Below, piece by piece: positions 53,880 to 63,082 of a stretch of 64,000 bases of DNA. Within the stretch, counting starts at the first letter, position 1, and every line of letters starts with the position of its first letter. The notes beneath the pieces are model-generated. The model ran no database searches. It saw only the letters and a list, made by a program, of their open reading frames with translations, and was not told where the DNA came from. The translations under genes were made by a program, and so were the position numbers. Source of the stretch: Chitinophagaceae bacterium (GTDB lineage Bacteria; Bacteroidota; Bacteroidia; Chitinophagales; Chitinophagaceae); NCBI GenBank assembly GCA_016719815.1, contig JADJYK010000001.1, positions 62,001 to 126,000 on the forward strand. Reading direction: 5' to 3'.

Positions 53880-56081
53880 CTACTTTTCCAGGCTATTTGT
53901 ATCCTGCACAAATTTGTTTTTTTCTACGACACCAGAGCCTATGATTTTATTGTGCCGCAGCAGGTGAACGGCCCGCACCGCATCTTTGTATTGAATAAGG
54001 GTTTTATCCCGGTTACAGTTGCCAAACCCATTTTTTTCGATAATAGTCCGCTGTACTCCATATAGAGTAACAAGCGGCTCCTGACCCGGGGTGCTGCAAT
54101 TAGTGAATGTGTTGCCGGCAACCTGCAAAAACGGACCCATGGTGCTTTCATCATTCCCTCCCCGGTAAATATTGATTACGCCGCCCAGCAGGTTGGAGAC
54201 TGTATTATTATTGAAAACAATTTTTTCAGCGTTATAATAGCCTTTATCGTCTTTCTCTTCGTTCATACTGATAATACCGGCTTTATTATTTTCAATAGTG
54301 TTTTTGCTGAAGCTGATACTGTCGGCCACCATGCTTTTGTACGCATAAAAAATATGTTTCAGTTCGGTGGTCTGGCCGAAATTGTAAAACCTGCAATTAT
54401 TTACAATCACACTATAATGCCCCGAACTTCCTGCGTTGCTGCTGGCAATTAAGTTCTCTGCATTTATTAAAGAACCATCCATTTTCAGGCCGTTCAGGTG
54501 CAGGCTCCCGTTTCCTTCAAGCACAAATACACTCTGCATTTTCTCTGTTACGAATTTTATTGTTTTTCCCGGGTTGCTGTTCAGTGATACCTGTTTGGTA
54601 ATAGTAAGTGGCTTATTCAGCAGGTATGTTGTGCCGGTAAGTGTTATAGCTACAGGCTCGTTTCTTTCAAGCTGTGCATAAAGCTGCCCTGCTGTTATGC
54701 ATTTTACTGCAACTCTTTTACTGGTAATGTCTGCCATAGTTTTTGCAAACCATTTTGCACCCGATGCCCCATATGCTTCTTTATCAGCCAAAGGAATAAT
54801 ATCAACATGCGGGTACTCGGGTTCTTTTCCATTCCTGTACAAAACGGGTTTTTGTGCAGGAATATTCGCTTTAACAAACCCGGCTAACAACTCCTGTTTC
54901 GTTTCTTTGCTTACGCTGTTGTTGTCAAATTGAATGCCGCTTATATCATCATATGCCCTATAAACACTGCTGTCTTTTTTGTTGTAGAAAACATTATCAT
55001 GAAAGCGTACTTTATCCGGCGGCAGCGTTCTTTCGGTGTCGCTTCCTTCGCAAAACGTAACCGGGCTGCACTCGTAAAAACTGTTGTATGCAATTTCAGC
55101 ATCTGCTACCTGCACATACCGGTGTGCCGGTGAATTGGGGATGCCATTCATAACAGCAAGCGGCGAACGAAAATCAACACCCCGGCAGCGGAAGAAAATA
55201 TTACTGATAACGTTTTGTCCTTTGTTAATAACCCGTACACCTCCTGTTCCCGGTTTAGTATTCCCAATAAAGAAATTTCCGGCAACGGTATTATTGTCGC
55301 CATGCCTCAGCACTACTGAACCCTGGCATTCTTTAAAGATATTTTCTTCCACTTCGTTGCTGCACGACTTAATGGAAACTATTTCTGTTTCGCCATCACA
55401 ATTGTCAAAATAGTTGTTGGCAACCCTTGTGTTGGAGTTAAACTGGCAGTGTTGCGAAACTCCCACACGGATTATTTCCCCTCCGTTGGAGGCCAGCGGA
55501 ACTCTGCGGCCAAAATAATTATGGTCGATGGAATGATGGTTCTCCCTGCTTCTTTCGTCGTCAAGAATTACAGCCAGCAATACCCCCAGGTTCTTTTTGT
55601 TCCTGAAGCTGCTGTGGTCAAGCCGGTTGTTTTTACCATAAAAGGCTACCCAGTAGTTTTCGTCTGTACGCCTGGAATTATTAAAATCATCAATGGCGCA
55701 ATTGGTTACCTGGCAATTATTGGCAAGTTTGTCTTTACCTGTTCTGAATGTTATGACAGCATCACTGCCTGCATATCCTTTAGTAAAGAGCAATCCTTCC
55801 ACAACAATATATTCGCCGCCAATACCAAGTTTACTGTTCCCTGTTATCACAACTTTCCCCGCTGTTTCGGCCTTTACGTAAACAGGGTTTTCCCTGCTGC
55901 CGTTGCAGGTTAGTTTTATAGTCACATTTTCCCAGTTGCCATTTTTTAACACGATAATATCTCCCGGCTTTGCCTGCTGGTTTGCCGTATTCAGTTCGGT
56001 GATGTTTTTTACAATTATTGTTGATGCATAGTTTGCAAAGGAAGTAAACAGAAATACGGGAATAAGTAATAGTCGTAACAT
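53880..56081 (-). CDS. Alginate lyase, polysaccharide lyase family 6
   Basis: This secreted 733-residue right-handed beta-helix lyase has a signal peptide (MLRLLLIPVFLFTSFANYAS). The PL6 catalytic pair is present: Lys in EIVSIKSCSNEV and Arg in VLRHGDNNTVAGN. NGGEIIRVGVSQ lies just before. PL6 enzymes cleave poly-MG, poly-G or, in the chondroitinase B branch, dermatan. The remaining locus (PL17, KdgF, DEH reductase) points to alginate. The C-terminal half (about 450-733) forms a second helical domain, as in long PL6 members. The LacI gene lies 6 bases upstream. Confidence 0.92.
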   Translation of the reverse strand: MLRLLLIPVFLFTSFANYASTIIVKNITELNTANQQAKPGDIIVLKNGNWENVTIKLTCNGSRENPVYVKAETAGKVVITGNSKLGIGGEYIVVEGLLFTKGYAGSDAVITFRTGKDKLANNCQVTNCAIDDFNNSRRTDENYWVAFYGKNNRLDHSSFRNKKNLGVLLAVILDDERSRENHHSIDHNYFGRRVPLASNGGEIIRVGVSQHCQFNSNTRVANNYFDNCDGETEIVSIKSCSNEVEENIFKECQGSVVLRHGDNNTVAGNFFIGNTKPGTGGVRVINKGQNVISNIFFRCRGVDFRSPLAVMNGIPNSPAHRYVQVADAEIAYNSFYECSPVTFCEGSDTERTLPPDKVRFHDNVFYNKKDSSVYRAYDDISGIQFDNNSVSKETKQELLAGFVKANIPAQKPVLYRNGKEPEYPHVDIIPLADKEAYGASGAKWFAKTMADITSKRVAVKCITAGQLYAQLERNEPVAITLTGTTYLLNKPLTITKQVSLNSNPGKTIKFVTEKMQSVFVLEGNGSLHLNGLKMDGSLINAENLIASSNAGSSGHYSVIVNNCRFYNFGQTTELKHIFYAYKSMVADSISFSKNTIENNKAGIISMNEEKDDKGYYNAEKIVFNNNTVSNLLGGVINIYRGGNDESTMGPFLQVAGNTFTNCSTPGQEPLVTLYGVQRTIIEKNGFGNCNRDKTLIQYKDAVRAVHLLRHNKIIGSGVVEKNKFVQDTNSLEK

Positions 56082-56087
56082 AAAAAA

Positions 56088-57122
56088 CTATTTAGAACGG
56101 GAAAGTTTTGGCATTATTCTGAGTGAAGATTCACGGATAATGAGTTTTGTTTTTAACACCTCTTCCACATGACTCATGTCGTTTTCGTTGTGAATTGTTT
56201 CGATAAACAATTTAGCGGCTACCTTACCTAATTCAAAGGCCGGCTGTTCAACACTGGAAATGCCCGGAGTAACCAGGCTGGTTATGGGCTCGTTATTAAA
56301 ACTGACAAGACCAATATCATACGGCATACGTAATCCTTTTTCTTTAATGGCAAGCATAGCTCCAATGGCCATTCTGTCGCTGATGGTGAAAATGGCATCC
56401 GGCCTTTTTTTCATGGCCAGTAGTTCTTTAGTGGCGATATAGGCATAATCCTGGTTAAACTCACAGTTTACAATGATTTCTTTATCTGCCTTAATCTTAT
56501 GCTTTTTCAGTGCTTTAAAGTATCCGTCAAGCCGCTGGTTGCTGATACCGAGATTTTTGGGCCTGCCAGTACGGCAATATGTTTATATCCCTGTTCAATC
56601 AGGTGTTCTGTAGCCTGGAATCCTCCGTCTTCATTGTCAATGCGTACACTGGGTGCTTTAATAGAAGGGATTACCCGATCGAAAAGCACAATCGGCATTT
56701 TTGTCCTGAATCTTTTTGATGTGGTCAAAAACTTTTGTTTCGCTGGAAACAGAAATGATAAGGCCATCTACGAGGCTGTCGAGCAGTCTTCTTGTGTTGA
56801 CTATTTCCCTGCCGAAAGACTCGTTGCTTTGGCATACCATTACGGTGTAGCCGGCTTCAAGCGCCACTTCATCTATGCCTTTCACCATGGTGGAAAGCAT
56901 ATAATCCAGGTTTGGGATGATTACGCCAATAGTATGCGTTTGTTTTTGTTTAAGGCTTAGTGCCAGCCGGTTGGGCTGGTAGTTCAACTCTTCAGACAGG
57001 GCCATCACGGCTCTTTTTGTTTCGGCATTCACATCGGGTGCATTTCTCATCGCCCTGGATACGGTTGAAATGGATATATTCAGCCGCTTGGCAATGTCTT
57101 TAATAGTGGCTGGCTTTTCCAT
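56088..57122 (-). CDS. LacI-family transcriptional regulator (two frameshifts)
   Basis: This regulator has about 345 residues. The HTH is at the N-terminus (MEKPATIKDIAKRLNISIST) with the hinge helix YQPNRLALSLK. The ligand domain follows with HTIGVIIPNLDYMLSTMV. The frame breaks at the runs 56698-56702 and 56554-56558; restoring them gives an unbroken protein ending MPKLSRSK. It is divergent from the SDR and close to PL6, so it likely controls the alginate genes in response to a uronate. A perfect 14-bp palindrome sits about 60 bases upstream of its start. Confidence 0.9.
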
Positions 57123-57180
57123 ACAAAATTTTTTATTGAAGGTAAAGCTATGGATAAGATATTTACGGAAATACCGGCAG

Positions 57181-57194
57181 CGTTACCGGTAACG
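57181..57194. promoter_or_regulatory. LacI-family operator, perfect 14-bp palindrome
   Basis: CGTTACCGGTAACG is a perfect palindrome, flanked by GGCAG and TTTTC so that related half-sites extend either side. It lies in the divergent space between the LacI gene and the SDR and suits autoregulation as well as control of the plus-strand genes. Similar sites lie at 2514-2527 and 12723-12765. Confidence 0.7.
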
Positions 57195-57394
57195 TTTTCA
57201 GTAAAAAAAATTAGATAATATCTTTTTGAATACTAAAAGTGTTAGATGGGCTCTAATATAATATTCAAATTTTTTTATAATATCTAATGTGTGAAAAATG
57301 CACAGGGAAGAAAATCCCCGCTAATATTACAGCGGCAAGTGAAAGAATGGAAAAGTTGTGCTGTATTATTCACTCACTTAATTAAATAAAACAT

Positions 57395-58150
57395 ATGTAT
57401 TCATTTAACGGTAAAGTAGCTATTGTTACAGGCGGAGCCAGGGATATTGGTCGCCAGGTATCACTGAAATTGGCAGCAGGCGGTGCCAAAGTGTGTATTA
57501 ATTATTTTGGCAATCAGGAGCAGGCAGAAGAGACATTGAAGATGATAAAAGAAGCGGGTGGCGAAGCTATCATTGTACCGGGTGATATGACAAGGGCAGA
57601 TGAGGTTAAAAAAGTGCTGGAAGCCTGTACTGCTGCTTTTGGAAATGTAGTACATGTACTGGTAAACGTTGCCGGCGGGCTGATGGGAAGAAAACTGCTG
57701 GCCGACCTTGATGAGGAATTTTGGGATGCTGTTATGAACGTAAATCTGAAATCTGTTTACCTGGTTACAAAAACTGTCGTTCCTTACATGACGGAAGGTG
57801 GCACTATTGTTAACTTTTCGTCACAGGCTGCAAGGGATGGCGGTGGCTTTGGCGCCTTGGCCTATTCTGCAGCTAAAGGTGGAGTGCTTACATTAACGAG
57901 AGGTCTCGCAAAAGAACTCGGACCCTCAGGTATCAGGGTGAACTGTGTTTCTCCCGGCATGATTAACACCACCTTCCACAACACATTTACAAAGCCGGAA
58001 GTAAGGAAGAATGTTGCCGCCGCTACACCGCTGAGAAGGGAAGGTGAGGCAAGCGAAGTGGGTGACCTTGTTCTTTACCTGGCCAGCGGTTCCTCTTCGT
58101 TTATTAACGGAGAAAGTGTGGAAATAAACGGGGGAACTTATTTCGTATAA
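57395..58150 (+). CDS. SDR oxidoreductase, probable DEH reductase of the alginate pathway
   Basis: This 251-residue classical SDR has TGGARDIGRQ at the Rossmann turn, NVAGGLMGRK, the catalytic Ser in VNFSSQAARDGGG and YSAAKGG. Its place between the LacI regulator and the PL17 gene matches the 4-deoxy-L-erythro-5-hexoseulose uronate (DEH) reductase slot of alginate loci. The product would be KDG, used by KdgK and KdgA at 14591 and 16135. A broad 3-oxoacyl-type reductase is the alternative by sequence alone. Confidence 0.75.
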   Translation: MYSFNGKVAIVTGGARDIGRQVSLKLAAGGAKVCINYFGNQEQAEETLKMIKEAGGEAIIVPGDMTRADEVKKVLEACTAAFGNVVHVLVNVAGGLMGRKLLADLDEEFWDAVMNVNLKSVYLVTKTVVPYMTEGGTIVNFSSQAARDGGGFGALAYSAAKGGVLTLTRGLAKELGPSGIRVNCVSPGMINTTFHNTFTKPEVRKNVAAATPLRREGEASEVGDLVLYLASGSSSFINGESVEINGGTYFV

Positions 58151-58183
58151 GAGAACAAGCAGTTTTAGCTGCAAATAATAACT

Positions 58184-60367
58184 ATGCGATTGCTTATAAC
58201 TATATGCCTGCTTGTGTTGCCGGTTTTGCTCAAAGCGCAGCACCCGTCAACTTTTTTAATAAAGCTGAGGCGACGTTGGTGAAAAACAACCTGAACCGGT
58301 ATCCAGTATTGACCCGTTCGTATACTGCTGTAAAAAAGGAGGTAGATGTATGGCTTGAAAAGAAGTGGATGTGCCTTTTCCCAAAGACCCCGCCGGTGGA
58401 TATACACATGACAGACATAAGGCTAATTATATGCTGCTGTTTAACAGTGGTGTGCTATACAACCTTACCGGCGAATTGAAATATGCCGTATTTGCAAAAA
58501 AAATATTCCTAAAATATGCGGTGCTGAATCCCACATTGAAAAATCATCCGCAGGCTACCAGCAGTTCACCAGGAAGAATCTTCTGGCAGGCATTGAATGA
58601 TGCCAACTGGCTGGTATATGCCGGAATGGCTTACGATCTTATTTATAACTCTCTTTCAAAAGAAGAGAGAAAAACAATTGAGGATGGCGCATTTAAACCA
58701 GAAGTTGATTTTCTGACCAATGATCTTAGATCTTGGTTTGATCTTATACACAATCATGGTGTATGGGCCTGCGCCGGAGTTGGTATTGTGGGTATCGCAA
58801 CCGGTAACAGTCATTATGTGGATATGGCTTTGTATGGAACAAATAAAGAGGGGAAGAGTGGTTTTCTTGCACAAATAAACGGGTTATTTTCACTCGATGG
58901 ATTTTATACAGAAGGGCCTTATTATGTGAGGTACGCAATTCTTCCCTATTATTTATTTGCCAATGCATTGAAAAATGCCCGTCCGCAACTGGATATTTTT
59001 AACTATCGCAACAAAGTGTTGCAAAAAGCATTGATGGCTGGTTTGCAGCAAACTAATCTCGATGGAACATTTTTTGCCCTGAATGATGCACTCAAAGAGA
59101 AAGATTACACTACTAATGAATTGGTAACGGCGGTTGATATTGCCTGGGATGTTTTTGGCAAGGACGATGCGCTGCTTTTTGTGGCAGCAAAACAGGACAG
59201 GGTGTTACTCAATAAAGGCGGGATGGGAATTGCAGCAGCACTTTCTCCGGAAAAAAAACTGATGGCTTCTTTCCCTTATCGTTCTGTTGAATATACAGAC
59301 GGTGTAAAAGGGGATGAAGGTGGTGTAAGTTATTTGAGAAATAGAAAAGGCAACGATCTTACTACGCTGATAAGCAAATACACGTCACACGGCCTTTCGC
59401 ATGGTCATTATGACAAACTGAATATTAACCTTTATGATAAAGGAAATGAGATATTAACTGACTACGGTGCTGTCCGGTTCATTGGAGTGGAGCAAAAATA
59501 TGGCGGCCGATATCTGCCGGAGAATAAAGGATATGCTGTACAGACTATTGCGCATAATACAATAGTGGTAGATGAAAAAAGTCATTACAACGGAATGGAG
59601 TCTGTGGCCGAAAAATTTCATGCTGAAAAGCTGTTCAGCAATATTAATAACGATGCTGTACAGGTAGTTGCAACAAAAGAAGAAAATGCATATGCGGGTA
59701 TAAAGATGCAGCGTACGGTTTACTTGCTGCAACTGCCCGATACCAGGAAGTTGCTGGTTGATATTTTTTTAATGTAAAGGCAGACAGCACCCATCAGTTT
59801 GATTTGCCATTTCATTATAATGGTCATCTCATCAGTACTTCATTTAAATACAACGCCAATACAAAACAACAGGAGGCATTGGGTAATAAAAACGGTTACC
59901 AGTTTTTATGGAAGGAGGCAAATGCTGATATAAAAGACACCATCGCACAACTTACATTGCTGAATGACAGAACCTATTATACCATTTCTTCGCTGATACA
60001 AGGGCCTGCAAAGCTTTTTCTTACCAGAAGCGGAGCCAGTGATCCTTCTTTCAATCTCAGGCATGAGCCGGCCTTTATTATTCGTAAAAACGGAACAGGT
60101 CAGTCATTTATTAGTGTGCTTGAAATTCATGGAAATTTTGATCCCAAAAATGAATTTTCAATAGGGGCTTACTCTGCAGTTCAGGAAATGGAGACTATTC
60201 AAAATGATGATAATTACACAGTACTTAAAATAATACTGGGAAGCAAAGAATTACTTATCTCACAATGTAATGCTGTTTTTGAAAACCATAAAACACACTC
60301 AGCCGGTAATCTTAGCTGGAAAGGAGTATTTTCCGTGAGATACGATGGTGCTATTCTAAATAAATAA
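58184..60367 (+). CDS. Oligoalginate lyase, polysaccharide lyase family 17 (three frameshifts)
   Basis: This exo-lyase of about 728 residues releases unsaturated monouronate from alginate oligomers. The signal peptide starts at 58184 (MRLLITICLLVLPVLLKAQ). Breaks at the T6 run 58252-58257, at 58363-58364 and at the T7 run 59764-59770 are all single-base losses. PL17 catalytic features are NHGVWACA (Asn-His), GPYYVRYAILP (Tyr) and HGHYDKLN in the heparinase II/III-like domain. The C-terminal beta-sandwich continues to 60367. KdgF follows 10 bases on. Confidence 0.9.
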
Positions 60368-60377
60368 ATGATACGAT

Positions 60378-60722
60378 ATGGAAACGACCGAAAATCTGAA
60401 AGTTTTTATTGAAAACAGCAGTATTCCATGGGAAGATTTGGGACAAGGAGTGAAAAGAAAAATTCTGGCATATGATGAAAGACTCATGGTTGTTAAAGTA
60501 GAGTTCGAAAAAGGAGCTGTTGGTGTGGTGCATCAGCATCATCACACACAAATAACTCATATTGATTCAGGCCTGTTTGAAGTGGAGATAAATGGAGATA
60601 GAAAAATTTTGAAAGGTGGCGATGCCTTTTTCATCCCCCCAAACGTAATGCATGGTGCTGTTTGTCTTGAGCCGGGAATTCTTATTGATGTATTCAGCCC
60701 TATGCGGGAAGATTTTGTTTAG
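60378..60722 (+). CDS. kdgF: KdgF cupin, uronate ring-opening enzyme
   Basis: This 114-residue single-domain cupin has VVHQHHHTQITHIDSG with the metal histidines and FFIPPNVMHGAV as the second cupin motif, the KdgF pattern. KdgF converts the unsaturated uronate from PL17 or pectin lyases to linear DEH or 4-deoxy-5-keto uronate. It is placed directly after PL17, as in other alginate operons. Length fits. It overlaps nothing; the next gene starts 2 bases later. Confidence 0.9.
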   Translation: METTENLKVFIENSSIPWEDLGQGVKRKILAYDERLMVVKVEFEKGAVGVVHQHHHTQITHIDSGLFEVEINGDRKILKGGDAFFIPPNVMHGAVCLEPGILIDVFSPMREDFV

Positions 60723-60724
60723 TA

Positions 60725-61750
60725 ATGATGAAGCTATTCATACATATATCAGTCATTGTTTTTTTAGCGGTTGTCGCCTGCAGCAAAAAAAGCAATCCTG
60801 CTGTACAACCACCAGCAGGTAATCAACCGCTGAGGACTGTAAATGTTTCGACAGCTGCCCAATTGACAAATGCACTGGAAGATGCCCACCCTGGAGATGA
60901 GATTGTTTTGTCAGATGGAGTGTATAGTGGAAAGTTTGTTATAGCGGATGCTGCTGACGGAACAGCAGCACATCCTATTGTTATGCGGGGTGGCAGGAAT
61001 GCTGTTTTAGATGCGGGAAGTATCCAGACAGGATATGTGCTGCACCTGCAGGCGAATTACTGGATCATTAAGGGGTTTACGCTGCGTAATGGGCTGAAGG
61101 GATTGATGACAGATGGTGCCATGTATAATGTTATTGACGGCATCAAAGTGCAGAACATCGGTGAAGAGGCCATACATCTTCGCAGGCATAGTTCATATAA
61201 TACTATACAATATGCAGAAATTACCAATACTGGGTTAAAAACTGCTGATTATGGTGAAGGTATCTACATAGGCTCGGCAAAAAATAACTGGAGTGTGTAT
61301 ACTAATGGTAATCCGGACTTGTGCGATTCCAATAAAGTGTTGAAGAATAAAATTGGTCCGGGATTAACCGCGGAGTGTATTGATATAAAGGAAGGTACGA
61401 CCGGCGGTTTAATCCCGGGAAACACATTTGATGCAACCGGCATCACCGGGGCAAACGGTGGCGACAGCTGGATTGATGTAAAGGGTAATGGATACCTGAT
61501 AGAGAATAACAACGGGACTAATCCCGGCGGAATAATTTTTAAGGATGGTTATCAGGTACATGTGGCCGTGTCGGGCTGGGGCAATTATAATGAGTTTAAA
61601 AATAATAACTGTGAAGTAAATGCTTCAGGTTTTGGGTTTAGTATTCAGTTAAGTGGCAGCAATGGCACTTCAACCGGCAATAAAGTATATACAAACAATA
61701 TTGTAACAGGAGCGGTAAGCGGGGTGGCTAACATTCCGCTTAGTAACTAG
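60725..61750 (+). CDS. Right-handed beta-helix lipoprotein in the alginate operon
   Basis: The protein has 341 residues. The signal ends with VAVVACSKK (lipobox Cys 19), then a Pro-rich spacer, then beta-helix coils that begin TVNVSTAAQLTNALEDAHPGDEIVL. The opening resembles PL6, but the PL6 Lys/Arg pair is not seen in the same form; EEAIHLRRHSSYNTI may supply an Arg. CIDIKEGTTGG could carry a Lys. It resembles Pel9/PL6-type lyases in outline, so it may be a surface lyase or carbohydrate binder. The call to a family is open. Confidence 0.6.
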   Translation: MMKLFIHISVIVFLAVVACSKKSNPAVQPPAGNQPLRTVNVSTAAQLTNALEDAHPGDEIVLSDGVYSGKFVIADAADGTAAHPIVMRGGRNAVLDAGSIQTGYVLHLQANYWIIKGFTLRNGLKGLMTDGAMYNVIDGIKVQNIGEEAIHLRRHSSYNTIQYAEITNTGLKTADYGEGIYIGSAKNNWSVYTNGNPDLCDSNKVLKNKIGPGLTAECIDIKEGTTGGLIPGNTFDATGITGANGGDSWIDVKGNGYLIENNNGTNPGGIIFKDGYQVHVAVSGWGNYNEFKNNNCEVNASGFGFSIQLSGSNGTSTGNKVYTNNIVTGAVSGVANIPLSN

Positions 61751-61755
61751 CGATT

Positions 61756-63045
61756 ATGAAAGTAAAAGGACTTCGTTGGTGGATTATCGGGCTCATAGGG
61801 CTTTCAACTATTATCAATTATATTGACAGGAGTGCCATCAATATTATGTGGCCCTATATACACAAAGAGTTTGGTATAGCGGAATCAGACAGTAAAAATG
61901 CACTGGCTGTAATAACCACATTTTTTATGATGGCTTATGCAGTGGGGCAGACTGTTACCGGTAAAATGATGGATGCAATCGGTACAAGGCTGGGAATGGT
62001 TGTTTCTATTGTAGGATGGAGTATTTCCATCGCCCTGCATGCGGTAGCGAGAACCTTATTATCATTTAGCATTTTCAGGGCATTTCTTGGGCTAAGTGAA
62101 GCGGGAAACTGGCCAGGAGCCACTAAGAGTAATGCCGAATGGTTTCCGGCCAAAGAGAGGGCCATTGCACAGGGAATTTTTGGTGCAGGTGCTTCGCTTG
62201 GTTCGGTAGTGGCAGCCCCGGTTATTGCTGGATTATATCTTGCATTTGGATGGCGGGCCACTTTTGCAGGCATTGCTGTTCTCGGTTTTCTGTGGATTAT
62301 TCCATGGCTCATCGTAAATAAAAATACACCTGATAAACACCCCTGGATTACTGAGGATGAATATGACCATATACATTCTAAAACTGAAAAAGAAAACAAC
62401 CCGCTACGGGAAGTAAAAGTTCATACCTGGAAAGAACTGTTACGGTTTAATAATACCTGGAGCATTATCTCCTCCCGTTTTTTTATTGATCCTGTATGGT
62501 GGATGTTTGTGACATGGCTTCCCACTTTCTTTAAAGAACAATTTGCGTTCGATATTAAACAGGTAGGTGCTTTTGCATGGGTTCCTTATTTGTTTGCTGC
62601 CATTGGCGGTATCGCTGGCGGATTCTATTCTTCATCTCTTGTAAAAAAGGGAAAAGAAGCATCATGGGCAAGGAAGAGTGCCATTACAATTGGTTCTGTA
62701 ATCATGCTCATTTCGTTGGGTGCTATTGCATTTTATATGAACCAGCTGAAAGACCATATCGGTTTTGCAATTGCGCTGATCAGTGCCGCATTATTTGGAT
62801 TTCAATTTTTGATTAACAATCTTCAAACACTTCCATCCGATTATTTTAATGGTAAGAATGTAGGGACAGTGGCTGGCATGGGAGGAACTGCTGCTGTGGC
62901 AGGAACAATAATACTGACACTGCTGGTTCCCTCGATTACAAAAACTGGATATACCACTTTATTTATTGTGGCAGCGCTGCTGGTGCCGGTTGCCTGGATG
63001 TGTATAGCCTTTATTTCATCTAAAAAGAAAATACTTAACCCGTAA
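61756..63045 (+). CDS. MFS sugar-acid transporter of the alginate locus
   Basis: This 429-residue, 12-helix ExuT/GudP-like carrier starts 5 bases after the beta-helix gene. INYIDRSAINIMW and EAGNWPGATKSNAEWFPAKER are the family motifs. By location it would take up unsaturated uronate or DEH released by PL17. It is paralogous to the carrier at 16841 but clearly distinct in loops. Length is normal. Confidence 0.87.
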   Translation: MKVKGLRWWIIGLIGLSTIINYIDRSAINIMWPYIHKEFGIAESDSKNALAVITTFFMMAYAVGQTVTGKMMDAIGTRLGMVVSIVGWSISIALHAVARTLLSFSIFRAFLGLSEAGNWPGATKSNAEWFPAKERAIAQGIFGAGASLGSVVAAPVIAGLYLAFGWRATFAGIAVLGFLWIIPWLIVNKNTPDKHPWITEDEYDHIHSKTEKENNPLREVKVHTWKELLRFNNTWSIISSRFFIDPVWWMFVTWLPTFFKEQFAFDIKQVGAFAWVPYLFAAIGGIAGGFYSSSLVKKGKEASWARKSAITIGSVIMLISLGAIAFYMNQLKDHIGFAIALISAALFGFQFLINNLQTLPSDYFNGKNVGTVAGMGGTAAVAGTIILTLLVPSITKTGYTTLFIVAALLVPVAWMCIAFISSKKKILNP

Positions 63046-63082
63046 TAATAACAAACTCTGTTTATCTTCTAAATACTGCTAT

